Positions 1 to 7,615 of a stretch of DNA of 43,586 nucleotides are shown here, piece after piece. Source of the DNA: Halarchaeum acidiphilum MH1-52-1 (lineage in GTDB: Archaea > Halobacteriota > Halobacteria > Halobacteriales > Halobacteriaceae); contig NZ_BATA01000013.1 in assembly GCF_000474235.1 (NCBI RefSeq), positions 1 to 43,586 on the forward strand. The letters run 5' to 3'. Below the pieces are notes generated by a model that was not told where the DNA came from, made no database searches, and saw only the letters and a program-made list of their open reading frames with translations. Positions within the stretch are counted from its first letter, which is position 1. Each line of letters starts with the position of its first letter. The position numbers were made by a program, and so were the translations under genes.

Positions 1-100
1 TTTGTGAGGTACTGATTCTGGAAAACGGAGTGATAGTCTCCGGCTAACTGTTCCGAGATGGAGAGTGGCCCCGACTCATCAGGCATACACAGGATATCAT

Positions 101-426
101 CTCACTTTGCAATAACCCTTTCGACGGTTTGCAGAGTTAGAGCGAATACCCCCGCCCCGTTTGCAAAGTGAGCCAGGAAATAAGAAGAAGTGGTGGCCAA
201 AACAGAGCTGAACACCATCTGGATATGACTAGCAGTTATTAGAAGAATATATCGCGTACTGCACTACGGGTGTGGTACATCTAGTAAATACATAAATCCT
301 TCTCCTATCTAGGGTCGCTTCAGCCGGTTTTCAAGGTTCATTCTTGCGGGTTCCCTGGTTACAGCAGAATCGGGCTATCTATCGCTCGTTCTCTTTCGCT
401 AGCTCACTTTGCAAACGGGGAGGGGG
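101..426. repeat. ORB-like inverted repeat pair at left edge (candidate origin)
   Basis: A 25-nt sequence at 149-173 (G-string, then GTTTGCAAAGTGAGC) recurs in inverted orientation at 402-426 with one mismatch. A shorter copy, CTCACTTTGCAA, lies at 101-112. Each long copy joins a TTTGCAAA dyad to a G-rich string, as archaeal origin recognition boxes do. The pair faces outward around an A+T-rich stretch at 174-400. No convincing gene lies in 1-453. Origin function is inferred and no initiator gene is adjacent inside the window. Confidence 0.45.
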
Positions 427-453
427 TGGAAAACGGCCATCACTTAACGACGA

Positions 454-1251
454 CTACACTGGAAGGCGACCATCCGGCCGCGGGACTCGTCCGTGCTTGA
501 TTTCGTGGTCGACGCGACGGAGGTGCTTGCAACCGCCGTCAGGTTCTCGCTTCTGGTAGTCCGGACAGGTACACGTCTCGGCGATGATGTCGACGTCGTA
601 GATGCTTCCCGAGGCTGAGCGAACCTCGTACTGGCCGCCCTTCGCAAGGAGGGAGACGTCCATCTCCTCGTCGATCGCGCGCTGCGTTCGGGCTTCGAGG
701 CCTCCCGTCTGCGCTTGGTCGCTCACGGCTTCGCGAGCTCGGACGTCGCCCGCACAACCACCGTCGGGCGCAACGGCCTGTGTGTCTCGTTCGAGGCGCT
801 CGTCGAGTTGGTCCTCGACGGGGTGGCCGAGTGGCCAGCAGTAGTGGACTTCGCGACGACCTCGGTGGTTGTAGGCGCCGATGTCGACGGCGTCACCCGA
901 CCAGACGCGCCAGGCGCCGAGCGCACCCATCACGTCACTGACTGCTCTCGGGACGTGTGCGACGTCGTCGGGGTAGAAGACGCGGAACCGCGTGCAGTCC
1001 TCCCGGGCGGGCATTTCGTCCCACCAGGGGACTGTTGAGCGCCAGGTGTCCGCCATCGCCGCGTCCCTCCCGTACCCGACGGTCACGTCGACTGCCGATG
1101 AGCGCTGGTCGGCGTCGCCTTCGAGGAGTCGGAGGACGGCGTACCGCAGGTATTCGTGGAGCGAGTCATCGACGCCGCTCGCGACCGCCAGGTAGTCGTT
1201 CGCGACGTGCACCGCTTCCTCAAGGAGCGTCTCGAGATCGTGTTCGGGCAT
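454..1251 (-). CDS. SWIM zinc-finger domain protein
   Basis: A 265-aa protein. I chose the ATG at 1251 (MPEHDLETLL) because the upstream extension reads through a leader hairpin and palindrome. The C-terminus has a SWIM-type zinc finger, with CTCPDY followed by GCKH giving the C-x-C...C-x-H ligand pattern; SWIM domains bind nucleic acid or protein. The N-terminal ~190 residues are acidic and match no family I know. The gene stands alone: a leader hairpin and palindrome copy 1 lie directly upstream and candidate origin repeats lie downstream. The SWIM call is firm and the cellular role is unknown. Confidence 0.75.
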   Translation of the reverse strand: MPEHDLETLLEEAVHVANDYLAVASGVDDSLHEYLRYAVLRLLEGDADQRSSAVDVTVGYGRDAAMADTWRSTVPWWDEMPAREDCTRFRVFYPDDVAHVPRAVSDVMGALGAWRVWSGDAVDIGAYNHRGRREVHYCWPLGHPVEDQLDERLERDTQAVAPDGGCAGDVRAREAVSDQAQTGGLEARTQRAIDEEMDVSLLAKGGQYEVRSASGSIYDVDIIAETCTCPDYQKREPDGGCKHLRRVDHEIKHGRVPRPDGRLPV

Positions 1252-1270
1252 CGTTCGAAAACCGGGGTCT

Positions 1271-1303
1271 GTGCGCCCCGCCCCTCGCGGGCGCCGACAA
1301 ACC
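1271..1303 (-). promoter_or_regulatory. 5'-leader hairpin, copy A
   Basis: On the minus strand GTTTGTCGGCGCCCGCGAGG and a G-rich arm form a G+C hairpin ending about 20 nt before the SWIM gene. It belongs to a family of eight similar elements in this window. The GAGGGG part could act as, or hide, a ribosome-binding site. Confidence 0.5.
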
Positions 1304-1346
1304 TTAACCAACAAGACGCAGATCCTATCCCTATATGTTGGTTAAG
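1303..1346. repeat. Dispersed palindrome TTAACCAACA-N22-TGTTGGTTAA, copy 1
   Basis: Perfect inverted arms at 1304-1313 and 1336-1345 (11 bp counting flanking C/G) are separated by exactly 22 nt. The same arms and spacing occur at 7307-7348, 12814-12855 and 15714-15755, while the spacer sequences differ. This copy lies just upstream of the SWIM gene leader. It is probably a protein-binding site, either an operator or a partition-type site. Confidence 0.8.
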
Positions 1347-1405
1347 ATGCCGGCGCGTTGTGGCTACTCTGTGAGGCCACATGGCAACAGCCTCGTTAGG
1401 AGCGT

Positions 1406-2266
1406 CTATGGTCGCGTGTCAGGACCGACTTGCTGTTCCGTGCGTCGTGCTGCGGTTGGGTCCGGGTCGTAGCCAGCGTCTTGGAGAGACGCGAGTACCT
1501 CGGTGATCGTTTGGAGAGTGTCATGGAGATTCTCAGTTGTGCGGCCACTGCTGAGAAAGCGGTCACTGTCGGTGTTTTCGACGAGGAGGTTGGCGTGTGC
1601 GACGTCGTTGCGGAGTTCGGTGACGTCGTGGAGTCGCGCATCCGCGGTTTCATCTCGTGAGAAGCCACACGCCTGCCAGCAGGCCTCGACGTCGGTGACG
1701 ATAGTTTCGAGAGTCGAGAACTGCGCGTAGTGGATCTCCTCAAGGGCGACATTCGCGGCTTGGGCGTCCTCGTAGCGCTCTTCGATCGCCTCGATTTCGC
1801 TGACGGTGACGGATGTCCGCTTCCAGTCGGGTGCCTCCATGAGGACGAGTTTGCGGAGGTGTTCTTCGAGGTAGGTGATGCGGTCGAACAAGTACATGCG
1901 GGCGGGGGCAGTGTTGAGGTCGGCGCGGGTGAGGACGCCGCTGACGTGATTGTGGCCACCAAGGAAGTAGGCGGAGTGCTCGATGAGGGCGGCGAGGACG
2001 GCAGGGAAGGCCGCGTCCCCGCTGATCATGTGAGTAATTGTGAGCGGCGTGAGGTAGGCGTCAAGCGTATCGCCTGTGGTGTCAGTGGTGACGTCGTCTT
2101 CGTGGATGAACCCGACGGGGTCGCTGTCTCGGTAGACGGGTGCGGCGTCGTAGCCATTCTCTGTGAGCCACTCGGCGGCGTCACTCGGCGACGTGTCGTG
2201 GGGGAGGTGTTCGACGGGCTTGGTGGCGAGTTCCGCTGCAGTACAGTCGTAGAGATCGCGAGGCAT
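1406..2266 (-). CDS. CBS-domain pair protein
   Basis: A 286-aa acidic protein. Residues ~1-125 look like two CBS modules: EHLPHDTSPSDAAEWLTENG then APVYRDSDPVGFIHEDDV, and a second unit ending GGHNHVSGVLTRADL. Paired CBS modules usually bind adenine nucleotides and regulate a partner domain. Residues ~125-286 are helical and charged, perhaps coiled coil, and resemble nothing I recognise. Start ATG 2266. The gene is monocistronic and divergent from the small gene at 2378. Ligand and partner are not predictable from the sequence. Confidence 0.7.
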   Translation of the reverse strand: MPRDLYDCTAAELATKPVEHLPHDTSPSDAAEWLTENGYDAAPVYRDSDPVGFIHEDDVTTDTTGDTLDAYLTPLTITHMISGDAAFPAVLAALIEHSAYFLGGHNHVSGVLTRADLNTAPARMYLFDRITYLEEHLRKLVLMEAPDWKRTSVTVSEIEAIEERYEDAQAANVALEEIHYAQFSTLETIVTDVEACWQACGFSRDETADARLHDVTELRNDVAHANLLVENTDSDRFLSSGRTTENLHDTLQTITEVLASLQDAGYDPDPTAARRTEQQVGPDTRP

Positions 2267-2377
2267 ACTGTGAGGTTCTCGACCAGGCTACTCAACGCTG
2301 GGGGTCGTGTGCCGCGGCCGGATCTGTCTGTTCCACCATAAGACTAATGCATATGAGACATATATTATCACTTGATT

Positions 2378-2734
2378 ATGCCCAAGGGACATTTCGGGCG
2401 GTCGGGGGCGAGTATCGACCACGGGGACGCGAAGGTGCTCTTCCCAGTCGACGAACTCGACGGAACGGTGTTCCAACATCGCGACGCCGAACTCGCGCTC
2501 GGCGACGTCGAGAGTGAGAACGTCATCGTCATCGTACCGACGAGTCTAGCGAGCAGTTACAGCCTCACTCAGCGTCCTCTCACCGCCATTCCCGTTGCCG
2601 ACCTCCCCTTGGATGTCCGATCAGAGCTTGCCGACGCGCTCGACGCCCCCATCGACTCCTACGAGTTCATCCAGATCGGCAAGTGGACCGTCGATAGTCC
2701 TAATCACTCGCTCGCCGAATACACGAACGCGTAG
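2378..2734 (+). CDS. Hypothetical small protein
   Basis: A 118-aa protein starting at ATG 2378 (MPKGHFGRSG). The frame extends two codons upstream to a TTG, which I reject. The upstream sequence is A+T-rich (ATATATTATC), suggesting a promoter and a short or absent leader. No recognised domain: a glycine/basic N-terminus, a hydrophobic strand (NVIVIVPTSL) and an acidic tail. It ends 14 nt before the next gene, so the two are probably co-transcribed. Confidence 0.65.
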   Translation: MPKGHFGRSGASIDHGDAKVLFPVDELDGTVFQHRDAELALGDVESENVIVIVPTSLASSYSLTQRPLTAIPVADLPLDVRSELADALDAPIDSYEFIQIGKWTVDSPNHSLAEYTNA

Positions 2735-2748
2735 CAGACGACCACACC

Positions 2749-3018
2749 ATGCCCGACCAACTCGCGGAGCAGTATCCCGAAGCGGCACCATACATCCAGC
2801 AAGCCGTCGCGGAGCACGGCGAAGAGTGGGTGCTGGAACACTACGACGAGCAACTGTACCCACTCGGGCGGATCATGGCGATGCCCGATAAGGACGAACT
2901 GCCGTTCTACGACGACGACGAGCACGACACGATGACGGAGGACGAGAAGGTGGAGATGTACCAGGCGTGGGCAGCGTACCGAGAGAACCTCCGCACGGGT
3001 ACGAAACCTGAGGAGTGA
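2749..3018 (+). CDS. Hypothetical acidic small protein
   Basis: An 89-aa, very acidic, helix-rich protein (DDDEHDTMTEDEKVEMY) typical of soluble haloarchaeal proteins. It starts 14 nt after the preceding gene, implying one transcript, and the ADP-ribosylglycohydrolase gene follows 42 nt later in the same direction. No family recognised and no cysteine motifs or membrane segments. Confidence 0.65.
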   Translation: MPDQLAEQYPEAAPYIQQAVAEHGEEWVLEHYDEQLYPLGRIMAMPDKDELPFYDDDEHDTMTEDEKVEMYQAWAAYRENLRTGTKPEE

Positions 3019-3060
3019 CCGCGACCCTACACTTTTCTCAGCGGTCGTCCTTGGTGACGT

Positions 3061-3978
3061 ATGGACGCAGATAGAGCTCGTGGTGTATTTCTCGGGCTTG
3101 CATGTGGTGATGCGCTTGGCCGGCCGGTTGAGTTCGCCTCGGCGTCGAATATCGTTGCCGAGCACGGTCGTCTCGACGAGATGGTCGGGCACGGCACGTG
3201 GAATCAGCCTGCTGGCACGATCACTGACGACACCGAGCAGGCACTCTGCATCGCGCACAGCCTCGTCGACCAACAGACGTTCGATCCGGCGGATATCGCG
3301 GAGCAGTTCGTCGCGTGGTACGACAGTGGCCCGTTCGATATCGGTCGGATGACGATGCGTTCGCTCAGCCGCCTCAAGCATGGTGACGCGTGGGATGAGG
3401 CCGGCCAGCAGGTCTGGGCGCAGAGTCCAGAAGGCCAGAACGCGGGGAACGGCAGTGTGATGCGGTGTCCACCGCTCGCGCTTCCCTACATGGAAGATCG
3501 GGCGCAACTCGTTACGGTGAGCCGGCAGTCCTCGCAGATCACGCACGCCGATCCGCGATGCACCTACGGCTGCGCGATTCTCACTCTCACCATCGCGGGT
3601 CTGCTCCATGATGTTGACACACCGCTTGGCGACGCGCTCGACGACGTTGGTGCGGACGCACCAGACGAACTCATGGCTGCATTCGAACCGATCGCCCGCG
3701 GCGACCGCCCTGCGTCACTGGAAACGTCCGGATACGTCGTCCATTCCCTGCAAACAGCGCTACACGACGGCCTGCACACCAGTAGTGCTGAGGAGGCAAT
3801 CGTGACTGCTGTCAATCGCGGTGGTGACACCGACACTATCGGCGCGATCGCCGGTGCAGTCGCCGGCGCGCGCTTCGGTGCGTCGTCGCTTCCTGAGCGC
3901 TGGCTCTCCGCTATCGACGAGACTGCGGAAATTGAAGAACTGGTCGATCAGCTCGAGATCGCGGGACCCTCCGAGTAG
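3061..3978 (+). CDS. ADP-ribosylglycohydrolase (DraG/ARH family)
   Basis: A 305-aa protein with the ARH fold signatures: LGLACGDALGRPVEF at residues ~11-25, TDDT at 55-58, the GNGSVMR segment near 125, and the C-terminal NRGGDTDTIGAIAGAVAGA metal-binding signature. These aspartates bind the two Mg ions in the family. Members remove ADP-ribose from proteins or small molecules. The length fits. Two small upstream genes may share its transcript. In a plasmid setting it could reverse toxin-mediated ADP-ribosylation, but no ADP-ribosyltransferase is visible nearby. Confidence 0.9.
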   Translation: MDADRARGVFLGLACGDALGRPVEFASASNIVAEHGRLDEMVGHGTWNQPAGTITDDTEQALCIAHSLVDQQTFDPADIAEQFVAWYDSGPFDIGRMTMRSLSRLKHGDAWDEAGQQVWAQSPEGQNAGNGSVMRCPPLALPYMEDRAQLVTVSRQSSQITHADPRCTYGCAILTLTIAGLLHDVDTPLGDALDDVGADAPDELMAAFEPIARGDRPASLETSGYVVHSLQTALHDGLHTSSAEEAIVTAVNRGGDTDTIGAIAGAVAGARFGASSLPERWLSAIDETAEIEELVDQLEIAGPSE

Positions 3979-4015
3979 AGCGGTTCAGAGTGGCCCGTGC
4001 CGCTAATTCGTGTCT

Positions 4016-4300
4016 CTACAGGTCGACGTACTGGTTTTCCCACTCGCGGCGTGCTTCGAGCTCGCGTCGGCCACGTCGCGTGAGCGCGTAGGAGTTGGTG
4101 CGTTCGTCGATCTTCCCCTTGTCGACGAGACCCTTCTCAACGAGCTCATCGAGGTTCGGATAGAGACGGCCATGGTGGACTTCGGTCTCGTAGTACGTTT
4201 CGAGTTCGTCCTTGATTGCGAGGCCGTGCTGCTCGTCCAGCCCCGCGATGACGTAGAGCAGGTCGCGCTGGAAGCCAGTGAGATCGTTCACTATCCCCAT
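4016..4300 (-). CDS. PadR-family transcriptional regulator
   Basis: A 94-aa winged-helix regulator of the short haloarchaeal PadR type, starting MGIVNDLTGFQRDLLYVIAG at 4300. The frame is open further upstream, but that extension has no family character. The HTH segment (HGLAIKDELE) and wing (HHGRLYPNLDELVEKGLV) are intact. Such proteins act as dimeric DNA-binding repressors. It converges with the ARH gene and sits downstream of the ArdC-like gene. A dyad ACTAT-tgg-ATAGT upstream is a candidate operator. Confidence 0.88.
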   Translation of the reverse strand: MGIVNDLTGFQRDLLYVIAGLDEQHGLAIKDELETYYETEVHHGRLYPNLDELVEKGLVDKGKIDERTNSYALTRRGRRELEARREWENQYVDL

Positions 4301-4382
4301 TTGGACTTGTCTATATATTAGCGTATCGGATACAGCCGCCTCAAGTAGGAAAATTGCCATCACACCGGCTTTCGCTTCCATT

Positions 4383-4395
4383 ACTATTGGATAGT
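4383..4395. promoter_or_regulatory. Dyad upstream of padR
   Basis: ACTATTGGATAGT forms a 5-bp inverted repeat with a 3-nt spacer, 83-95 nt before the PadR start. PadR proteins commonly bind such dyads in their own promoters. Autoregulation is inferred. Confidence 0.35.
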
Positions 4396-4436
4396 TTACT
4401 GAATTGGCCGCCTCTTGGTGTGGAGAATTCGGATCG

Positions 4437-5372
4437 CTATGCGGTCTTTGAATCGACGACGTCGATGAGTTGCTCAGCCGTTCGGCTGATTCGGCCGAGT
4501 CGCTCTCGGATTGCCTCCGGGTCGTCGCCGGCCCAGGCGGCGAGGTAGAACGACGAATTACTCGTGTCGAGGCCATAGTGTCGGCCGACGATGTACGCGA
4601 CGGCCTCGGCTTCGAGTTCCTGCTCGGAGCGCGCCAGTGGGTCGCTGATGGCGCCATGGAGGAGGGCGTGTGCGAGTTCGTGGACGAGCGTCACCGCGAG
4701 ATCCGCCTCGTTCGCCCGGTCACGAACCGCAACGAGTGGTGATTCGTCTGACTGACGTGGCTTGCAGATACCTTCTGCCTGCCCATGGATCCACTCGTCG
4801 GCGTCGACGAGACGCACCTCGACGTCGAGTTCCGAAGCTGCGTCTTCGAGGACGGTGACGAGGTCGCCGGCGTCGCCGGTCGCCGCCGTCTCGAGTTCGG
4901 GGAGTGGCTCGCCCTCGGTCTGTGAGACATCGAAGACCGATGCCGGCCGAAAGCCGACGAGTCCCTCCGACCACTCCTCCGGTGGCGTCTCGTCGTACGC
5001 ACAGTCGCTTTGTTCGTGGTAGCTCGGCGAGTTCCCGCACTCTGGGCATTGCGTGGTGATGATGGGTGCCCAGATCCAGATGGCGCTCTCGCCCTCCTGG
5101 ACGTATCGGTCGAACTCCTCTTGCCACGCTCGGTAGCCTGCCACCTTCGTTGCCTCCGGACACTGGAGGGTGATTAAGAGGGTGTTCCGGTAGGAGTAGT
5201 CGTGGAACCGACTCTGGACATCCAGCCACTCTTGGAACGCTTCACTCTCACGTGCCTCCTCGACGTGTGTGATGAGGTCCTCGACCCACGCCTCGATCGT
5301 TTCGGTCATCGATTCACTTCGCGAGCTCGAATCCTCGAACGCGACCGCTGACTCCGATTGTGCGTCACTCAT
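4437..5372 (-). CDS. ArdC-like antirestriction protein with zincin domain
   Basis: A 311-aa protein. Residues ~25-110 match the ArdC N-terminal ssDNA-binding region (RFHDYSYRNTLLITLQCPEA, then AGYRAWQEEFDRYV, then AIWIWAPI). A zinc-binding CPEC...C loop follows. The C-terminal metallopeptidase motif HELAHALLH is at 231-239, with downstream glutamates near 252-256 as the third ligand. ArdC proteins from conjugative plasmids protect incoming DNA against restriction. The gene stands behind a leader hairpin (5411-5433). Its presence supports a mobile, plasmid-like origin for this half of the window. Confidence 0.82.
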   Translation of the reverse strand: MSDAQSESAVAFEDSSSRSESMTETIEAWVEDLITHVEEARESEAFQEWLDVQSRFHDYSYRNTLLITLQCPEATKVAGYRAWQEEFDRYVQEGESAIWIWAPIITTQCPECGNSPSYHEQSDCAYDETPPEEWSEGLVGFRPASVFDVSQTEGEPLPELETAATGDAGDLVTVLEDAASELDVEVRLVDADEWIHGQAEGICKPRQSDESPLVAVRDRANEADLAVTLVHELAHALLHGAISDPLARSEQELEAEAVAYIVGRHYGLDTSNSSFYLAAWAGDDPEAIRERLGRISRTAEQLIDVVDSKTA

Positions 5373-5410
5373 GGATTTGGTCGCGACGACGCGCCGCGTG
5401 GGCGCGCCCG

Positions 5411-5433
5411 CACCCCTCCCGGGGCCAACAAAC
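5411..5433 (-). promoter_or_regulatory. 5'-leader hairpin, copy B
   Basis: Minus strand GTTTGTTGGCCCCGGGAGG then GGTG: a CCCC/GGGG stem about 40 nt before the ArdC-like start. Same family as copies A and C-H. Confidence 0.5.
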
Positions 5434-5589
5434 TCTGGCGCTGTGTCCCGACCGACGTCACTGCTTTTTCGAGTCGGCCGTCAGGACTCATCACTCGATG
5501 CTGTTGCTGAGACGGGATTGCTGGCGCTGTTCTCCTGGCCGCCGACATGGAACCAGAATCTACACGGCGTTCTCTCCCGAGCGTACGGT

Positions 5590-5865
5590 ATGGCTAAGAC
5601 CGTCGACGACCTCCGAAACGAGATCCGGGTCGCCACGGGCCGCTTCGAGCGCGAGATTTCGGCGACGTTCACGAAAGAGGACCTCGCCGCCATTTGCGAT
5701 GCCGTCGGCTACGAGATCGACACCAACTCGCTGCCGCCGACAGCACAGATGCGCGCCGGTATCCTCGCGAGGATCGATGAACGCGACGACGATGCGACGA
5801 ATGAGATCGGTCGGGCGTTCCGGAAGGGCGAACTCGAAGCGATTGCCGACGCGCTCAGCGAGTAG
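5590..5865 (+). CDS. Hypothetical helical protein
   Basis: A 91-aa protein from ATG 5590 (MAKTVDDLRNEIRVATGRFE). The same frame is open upstream, but that stretch overlaps the ArdC leader and has shadow-like composition. The sequence has a repeated pattern: FTKEDLAAICDAVGYE in the middle and FRKGELEAIADALS at the end, suggesting two related helical units. No named family recognised. Divergent from the ArdC-like gene and convergent with the next gene. Confidence 0.6.
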   Translation: MAKTVDDLRNEIRVATGRFEREISATFTKEDLAAICDAVGYEIDTNSLPPTAQMRAGILARIDERDDDATNEIGRAFRKGELEAIADALSE

Positions 5866-5907
5866 CTTTTCTCCCTCTCACTAACTGTCCATGTCGGGTA
5901 GTCGCAG

Positions 5908-6210
5908 CTAGTCGTGGAAGAGGCAGCGTGTTGCGGCGTTTTCGCCGGTGAGTGTCTGCTGGTCTTCGGGGGTATCGGGGAAGAGCGCGGCCTGCTCGTC
6001 ATCCTCACTGGAGTCCTGTACTTCGGGGCGGTCGTCGACGCCGAACTCACTAGCCTTGGGTCGATCGCGTCGTGATTCGCGATCGCGATGGTCGACATCG
6101 GCGCCAAAATCCTCGAGAGACGTTTCGACGCTCGACTCCTGGACTTCAAGCCCGCCATCGTCACTGAACGCTGCTTGATGGTGAATCTCTGGGTTTGGTG
6201 TATCGCTCAT
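5908..6210 (-). CDS. Hypothetical acidic protein
   Basis: A 100-aa low-complexity acidic protein from ATG 6210 (MSDTPNPEIHHQAAF). The longer open frame is rejected because it runs through a leader hairpin. Rich in Asp, Glu, Ser and Arg and probably disordered. It is the first of several short minus-strand genes each preceded by its own leader element. Confidence 0.55.
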   Translation of the reverse strand: MSDTPNPEIHHQAAFSDDGGLEVQESSVETSLEDFGADVDHRDRESRRDRPKASEFGVDDRPEVQDSSEDDEQAALFPDTPEDQQTLTGENAATRCLFHD

Positions 6211-6222
6211 CACTGAATGCCT

Positions 6223-6248
6223 CCACCCTCTCGGGTGGCTCGATAAAC
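6223..6248 (-). promoter_or_regulatory. 5'-leader hairpin, copy H
   Basis: Minus strand GTTTATCGAGCCACCCGAGA then GGGTGG gives a CCACCC/GGGTGG stem ending 13 nt before the start at 6210. A GTTTATC variant of the family. Confidence 0.45.
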
Positions 6249-6282
6249 GTCTCGTCGGGCCACACACTGAGGCGCCGACTAT

Positions 6283-6495
6283 CTAGCTCTCGTCGCGGAC
6301 TTTCGCGGCTTGTTGCGCGAGTAAGTGGAGGATGGGCTCGCGATTCTGATGCGCGTTCTCGTACGCGACACACTCTTGGACGGTCTCGACGTCGGGAATC
6401 GTTACGATACAGGCGCGGAGGACGTCGGAGCTCGCTGGCGTAAGTCGCTGTTCGGGCGTGAGCGTACTCGTATTCTCGCTTTCTCGGTTGGGCAT
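6283..6495 (-). CDS. Hypothetical small protein
   Basis: A 70-aa protein from ATG 6495 (MPNRESENTSTL). The 11-codon extension crosses a leader hairpin and is rejected. The C-terminal half (VETVQECVAYENAHQNREP) is helical. The pattern of residues ~20-65 suggests a small helix-rich domain. No family recognised. Confidence 0.55.
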   Translation of the reverse strand: MPNRESENTSTLTPEQRLTPASSDVLRACIVTIPDVETVQECVAYENAHQNREPILHLLAQQAAKVRDES

Positions 6496-6500
6496 GATGG

Positions 6501-6531
6501 ACGCCTCGCCCGCTCCCGGCGTCGACAAACC
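6501..6531 (-). promoter_or_regulatory. 5'-leader hairpin, copy C
   Basis: Minus strand GGTTTGTCGACGCCGGGAGC then GGGCGAGGCGT forms a GACGCC/GGCGT-type stem ending a few nt before the ATG at 6495. A divergent member of the leader family. Confidence 0.4.
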
Positions 6532-6557
6532 GATATCGAGAGCTTCCAGTAGCGTTC

Positions 6558-6821
6558 CTACTCGGTTTCAGCCTCGGGTTGGATTTGGCGTGCGTCCTCG
6601 GCGACCCGGTGCAGATACTCCCGAAGGACGTCCATGTCTTCTTGGGCGTCGTCGAGTGTCTCGGCTTTCACTTTGCCCTTGATCTTGTCCTCGTCGCGTG
6701 TTCCGGAGCCGCGTTTGAGTTGGACGGTGATCGAGACGCCGACGTCGGTACGTTCGACGTGCTGGGTTTCAGTCGGCTGTTCGGCGCGTGCGTCGCTCGA
6801 AGAGTCAGTCGTATCGGACAT
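6558..6821 (-). CDS. Small haloarchaeal protein (DUF7389-like)
   Basis: An 87-aa protein: an acidic N-terminus, then a basic core (ERTDVGVSITVQLKRGSGTR) and a helical tail (DAQEDMDVLREYLHRVAEDA). The core resembles a small family found beside plasmid genes in haloarchaea, which I recall as DUF7389; the number should be confirmed. Function unknown. It lies 18 nt downstream of the next gene in the same direction, so it is probably co-transcribed with the DUF6166-like gene. Confidence 0.65.
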   Translation of the reverse strand: MSDTTDSSSDARAEQPTETQHVERTDVGVSITVQLKRGSGTRDEDKIKGKVKAETLDDAQEDMDVLREYLHRVAEDARQIQPEAETE

Positions 6822-6839
6822 CGTTGGTGTGAGAGATGG

Positions 6840-7223
6840 CTAGGCAGTCGGTGCGACGTCGTCGTGGAGGACGTGTTCGATATCGGCGTCGGTGAGCGTC
6901 CAGGTGCCATCGGCGCCGTACTCGAGTTGGCTGATGACCTCATCTTTGAACGTCTGATAGTGTTCGCGGGCGAGCGCTGCGTTGTCCGTGTAGTTGAGGA
7001 GGACGGCGAGTGCGAGCTGTGCCGGGCCGCTGCCGCGATAGCCGACGGCGAATCCGCTCGGACTATGCCGGGCGATCTGGAGGCTGCGCTCCGGTGTGAG
7101 GCGCTCCCCACCGGGGTGCGTCGTCACGACCGTCTCGCCCTGCTCCCGGGAGCCGACGTAGCGAATCTCGCCCTGGTGATGTGTGGTCTGTGCCGTCGCG
7201 TGGTCGTCGAAAGTTCCACTCAT
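6840..7223 (-). CDS. DUF6166-like protein
   Basis: A 127-aa protein from ATG 7223 (MSGTFDDHATAQ), the start that places the leader hairpin and palindrome upstream. The core HSPSGFAVGYRGSGPAQLAL, then REHYQTFKDEVI, fits a small family I know as DUF6166, common on haloarchaeal plasmids and in bacteria. Function unknown. Regulatory layout, reading 5' to 3': palindrome copy 2, leader copy D, then the gene. This is the same order as for the SWIM gene. Confidence 0.7.
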   Translation of the reverse strand: MSGTFDDHATAQTTHHQGEIRYVGSREQGETVVTTHPGGERLTPERSLQIARHSPSGFAVGYRGSGPAQLALAVLLNYTDNAALAREHYQTFKDEVISQLEYGADGTWTLTDADIEHVLHDDVAPTA

Positions 7224-7256
7224 CGTTCGGTTCGAGAGCACCACTCAGGCACTCCC

Positions 7257-7280
7257 GCACCCCTCTCGGGGGCGACAAAC
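7257..7280 (-). promoter_or_regulatory. 5'-leader hairpin, copy D
   Basis: Minus strand GTTTGTCGCCCCCGAGAGGG GTGC: CCCC-GAGA-GGGG, the clearest form of the family, 34 nt before the DUF6166-like start. Confidence 0.55.
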
Positions 7281-7306
7281 ACGACGGCGGTCGCGGCCCG
7301 GCCAGT

Positions 7307-7348
7307 TTAACCAACACTGCCCTATTCCCGCTCTCAGATGTTGGTTAA
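7307..7348. repeat. Dispersed palindrome TTAACCAACA-N22-TGTTGGTTAA, copy 2
   Basis: Arms at 7307-7316 and 7339-7348 are perfect inverted 10-mers with the invariant 22-nt spacer. It lies 84 nt upstream of the DUF6166-like start and just beyond its leader hairpin. Confidence 0.8.
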
Positions 7349-7433
7349 CACTCCGTCATCCAAACTTCCAAATCTGTCTAAGAGATCGTAAAGCGCCATC
7401 CAGGTGGATATTTACACTTTGCATACGGGGTGT

Positions 7434-7613
7434 CTACACGTCGCTCGTTCTCGAGAGTTCGTTCTCGAAGTAGCAGTCCGCACAGCGCTGATCACCCTGT
7501 GCGGCGTAGACCGGGTCCGCCGGGACCTCCCGACAGCTCGTACAGTAGCCGAAGGCGGTTTTCGGGATCGGCTTCTGCCACGGCGGCCGTCGACGAGTCG
7601 TGTAGCCCGCCAT
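7434..7613 (-). CDS. Small zinc-ribbon protein
   Basis: A 59-aa protein from ATG 7613 (MAGYTTRRRPPW). It has two CxxC knuckles, CTSC and CADC, separated by about 17 residues: a minimal zinc ribbon, probably for nucleic-acid or protein contact. The basic N-terminus (TTRRRPPWQK) fits nucleic-acid binding. It starts 2 nt after the stop of the upstream gene, so translation is likely coupled. Just after it, 7408-7427 holds ACACTTTGCATACGGGG, similar to the candidate origin repeats at the left edge. Confidence 0.7.
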   Translation of the reverse strand: MAGYTTRRRPPWQKPIPKTAFGYCTSCREVPADPVYAAQGDQRCADCYFENELSRTSDV

Positions 7614-7615
7614 CG

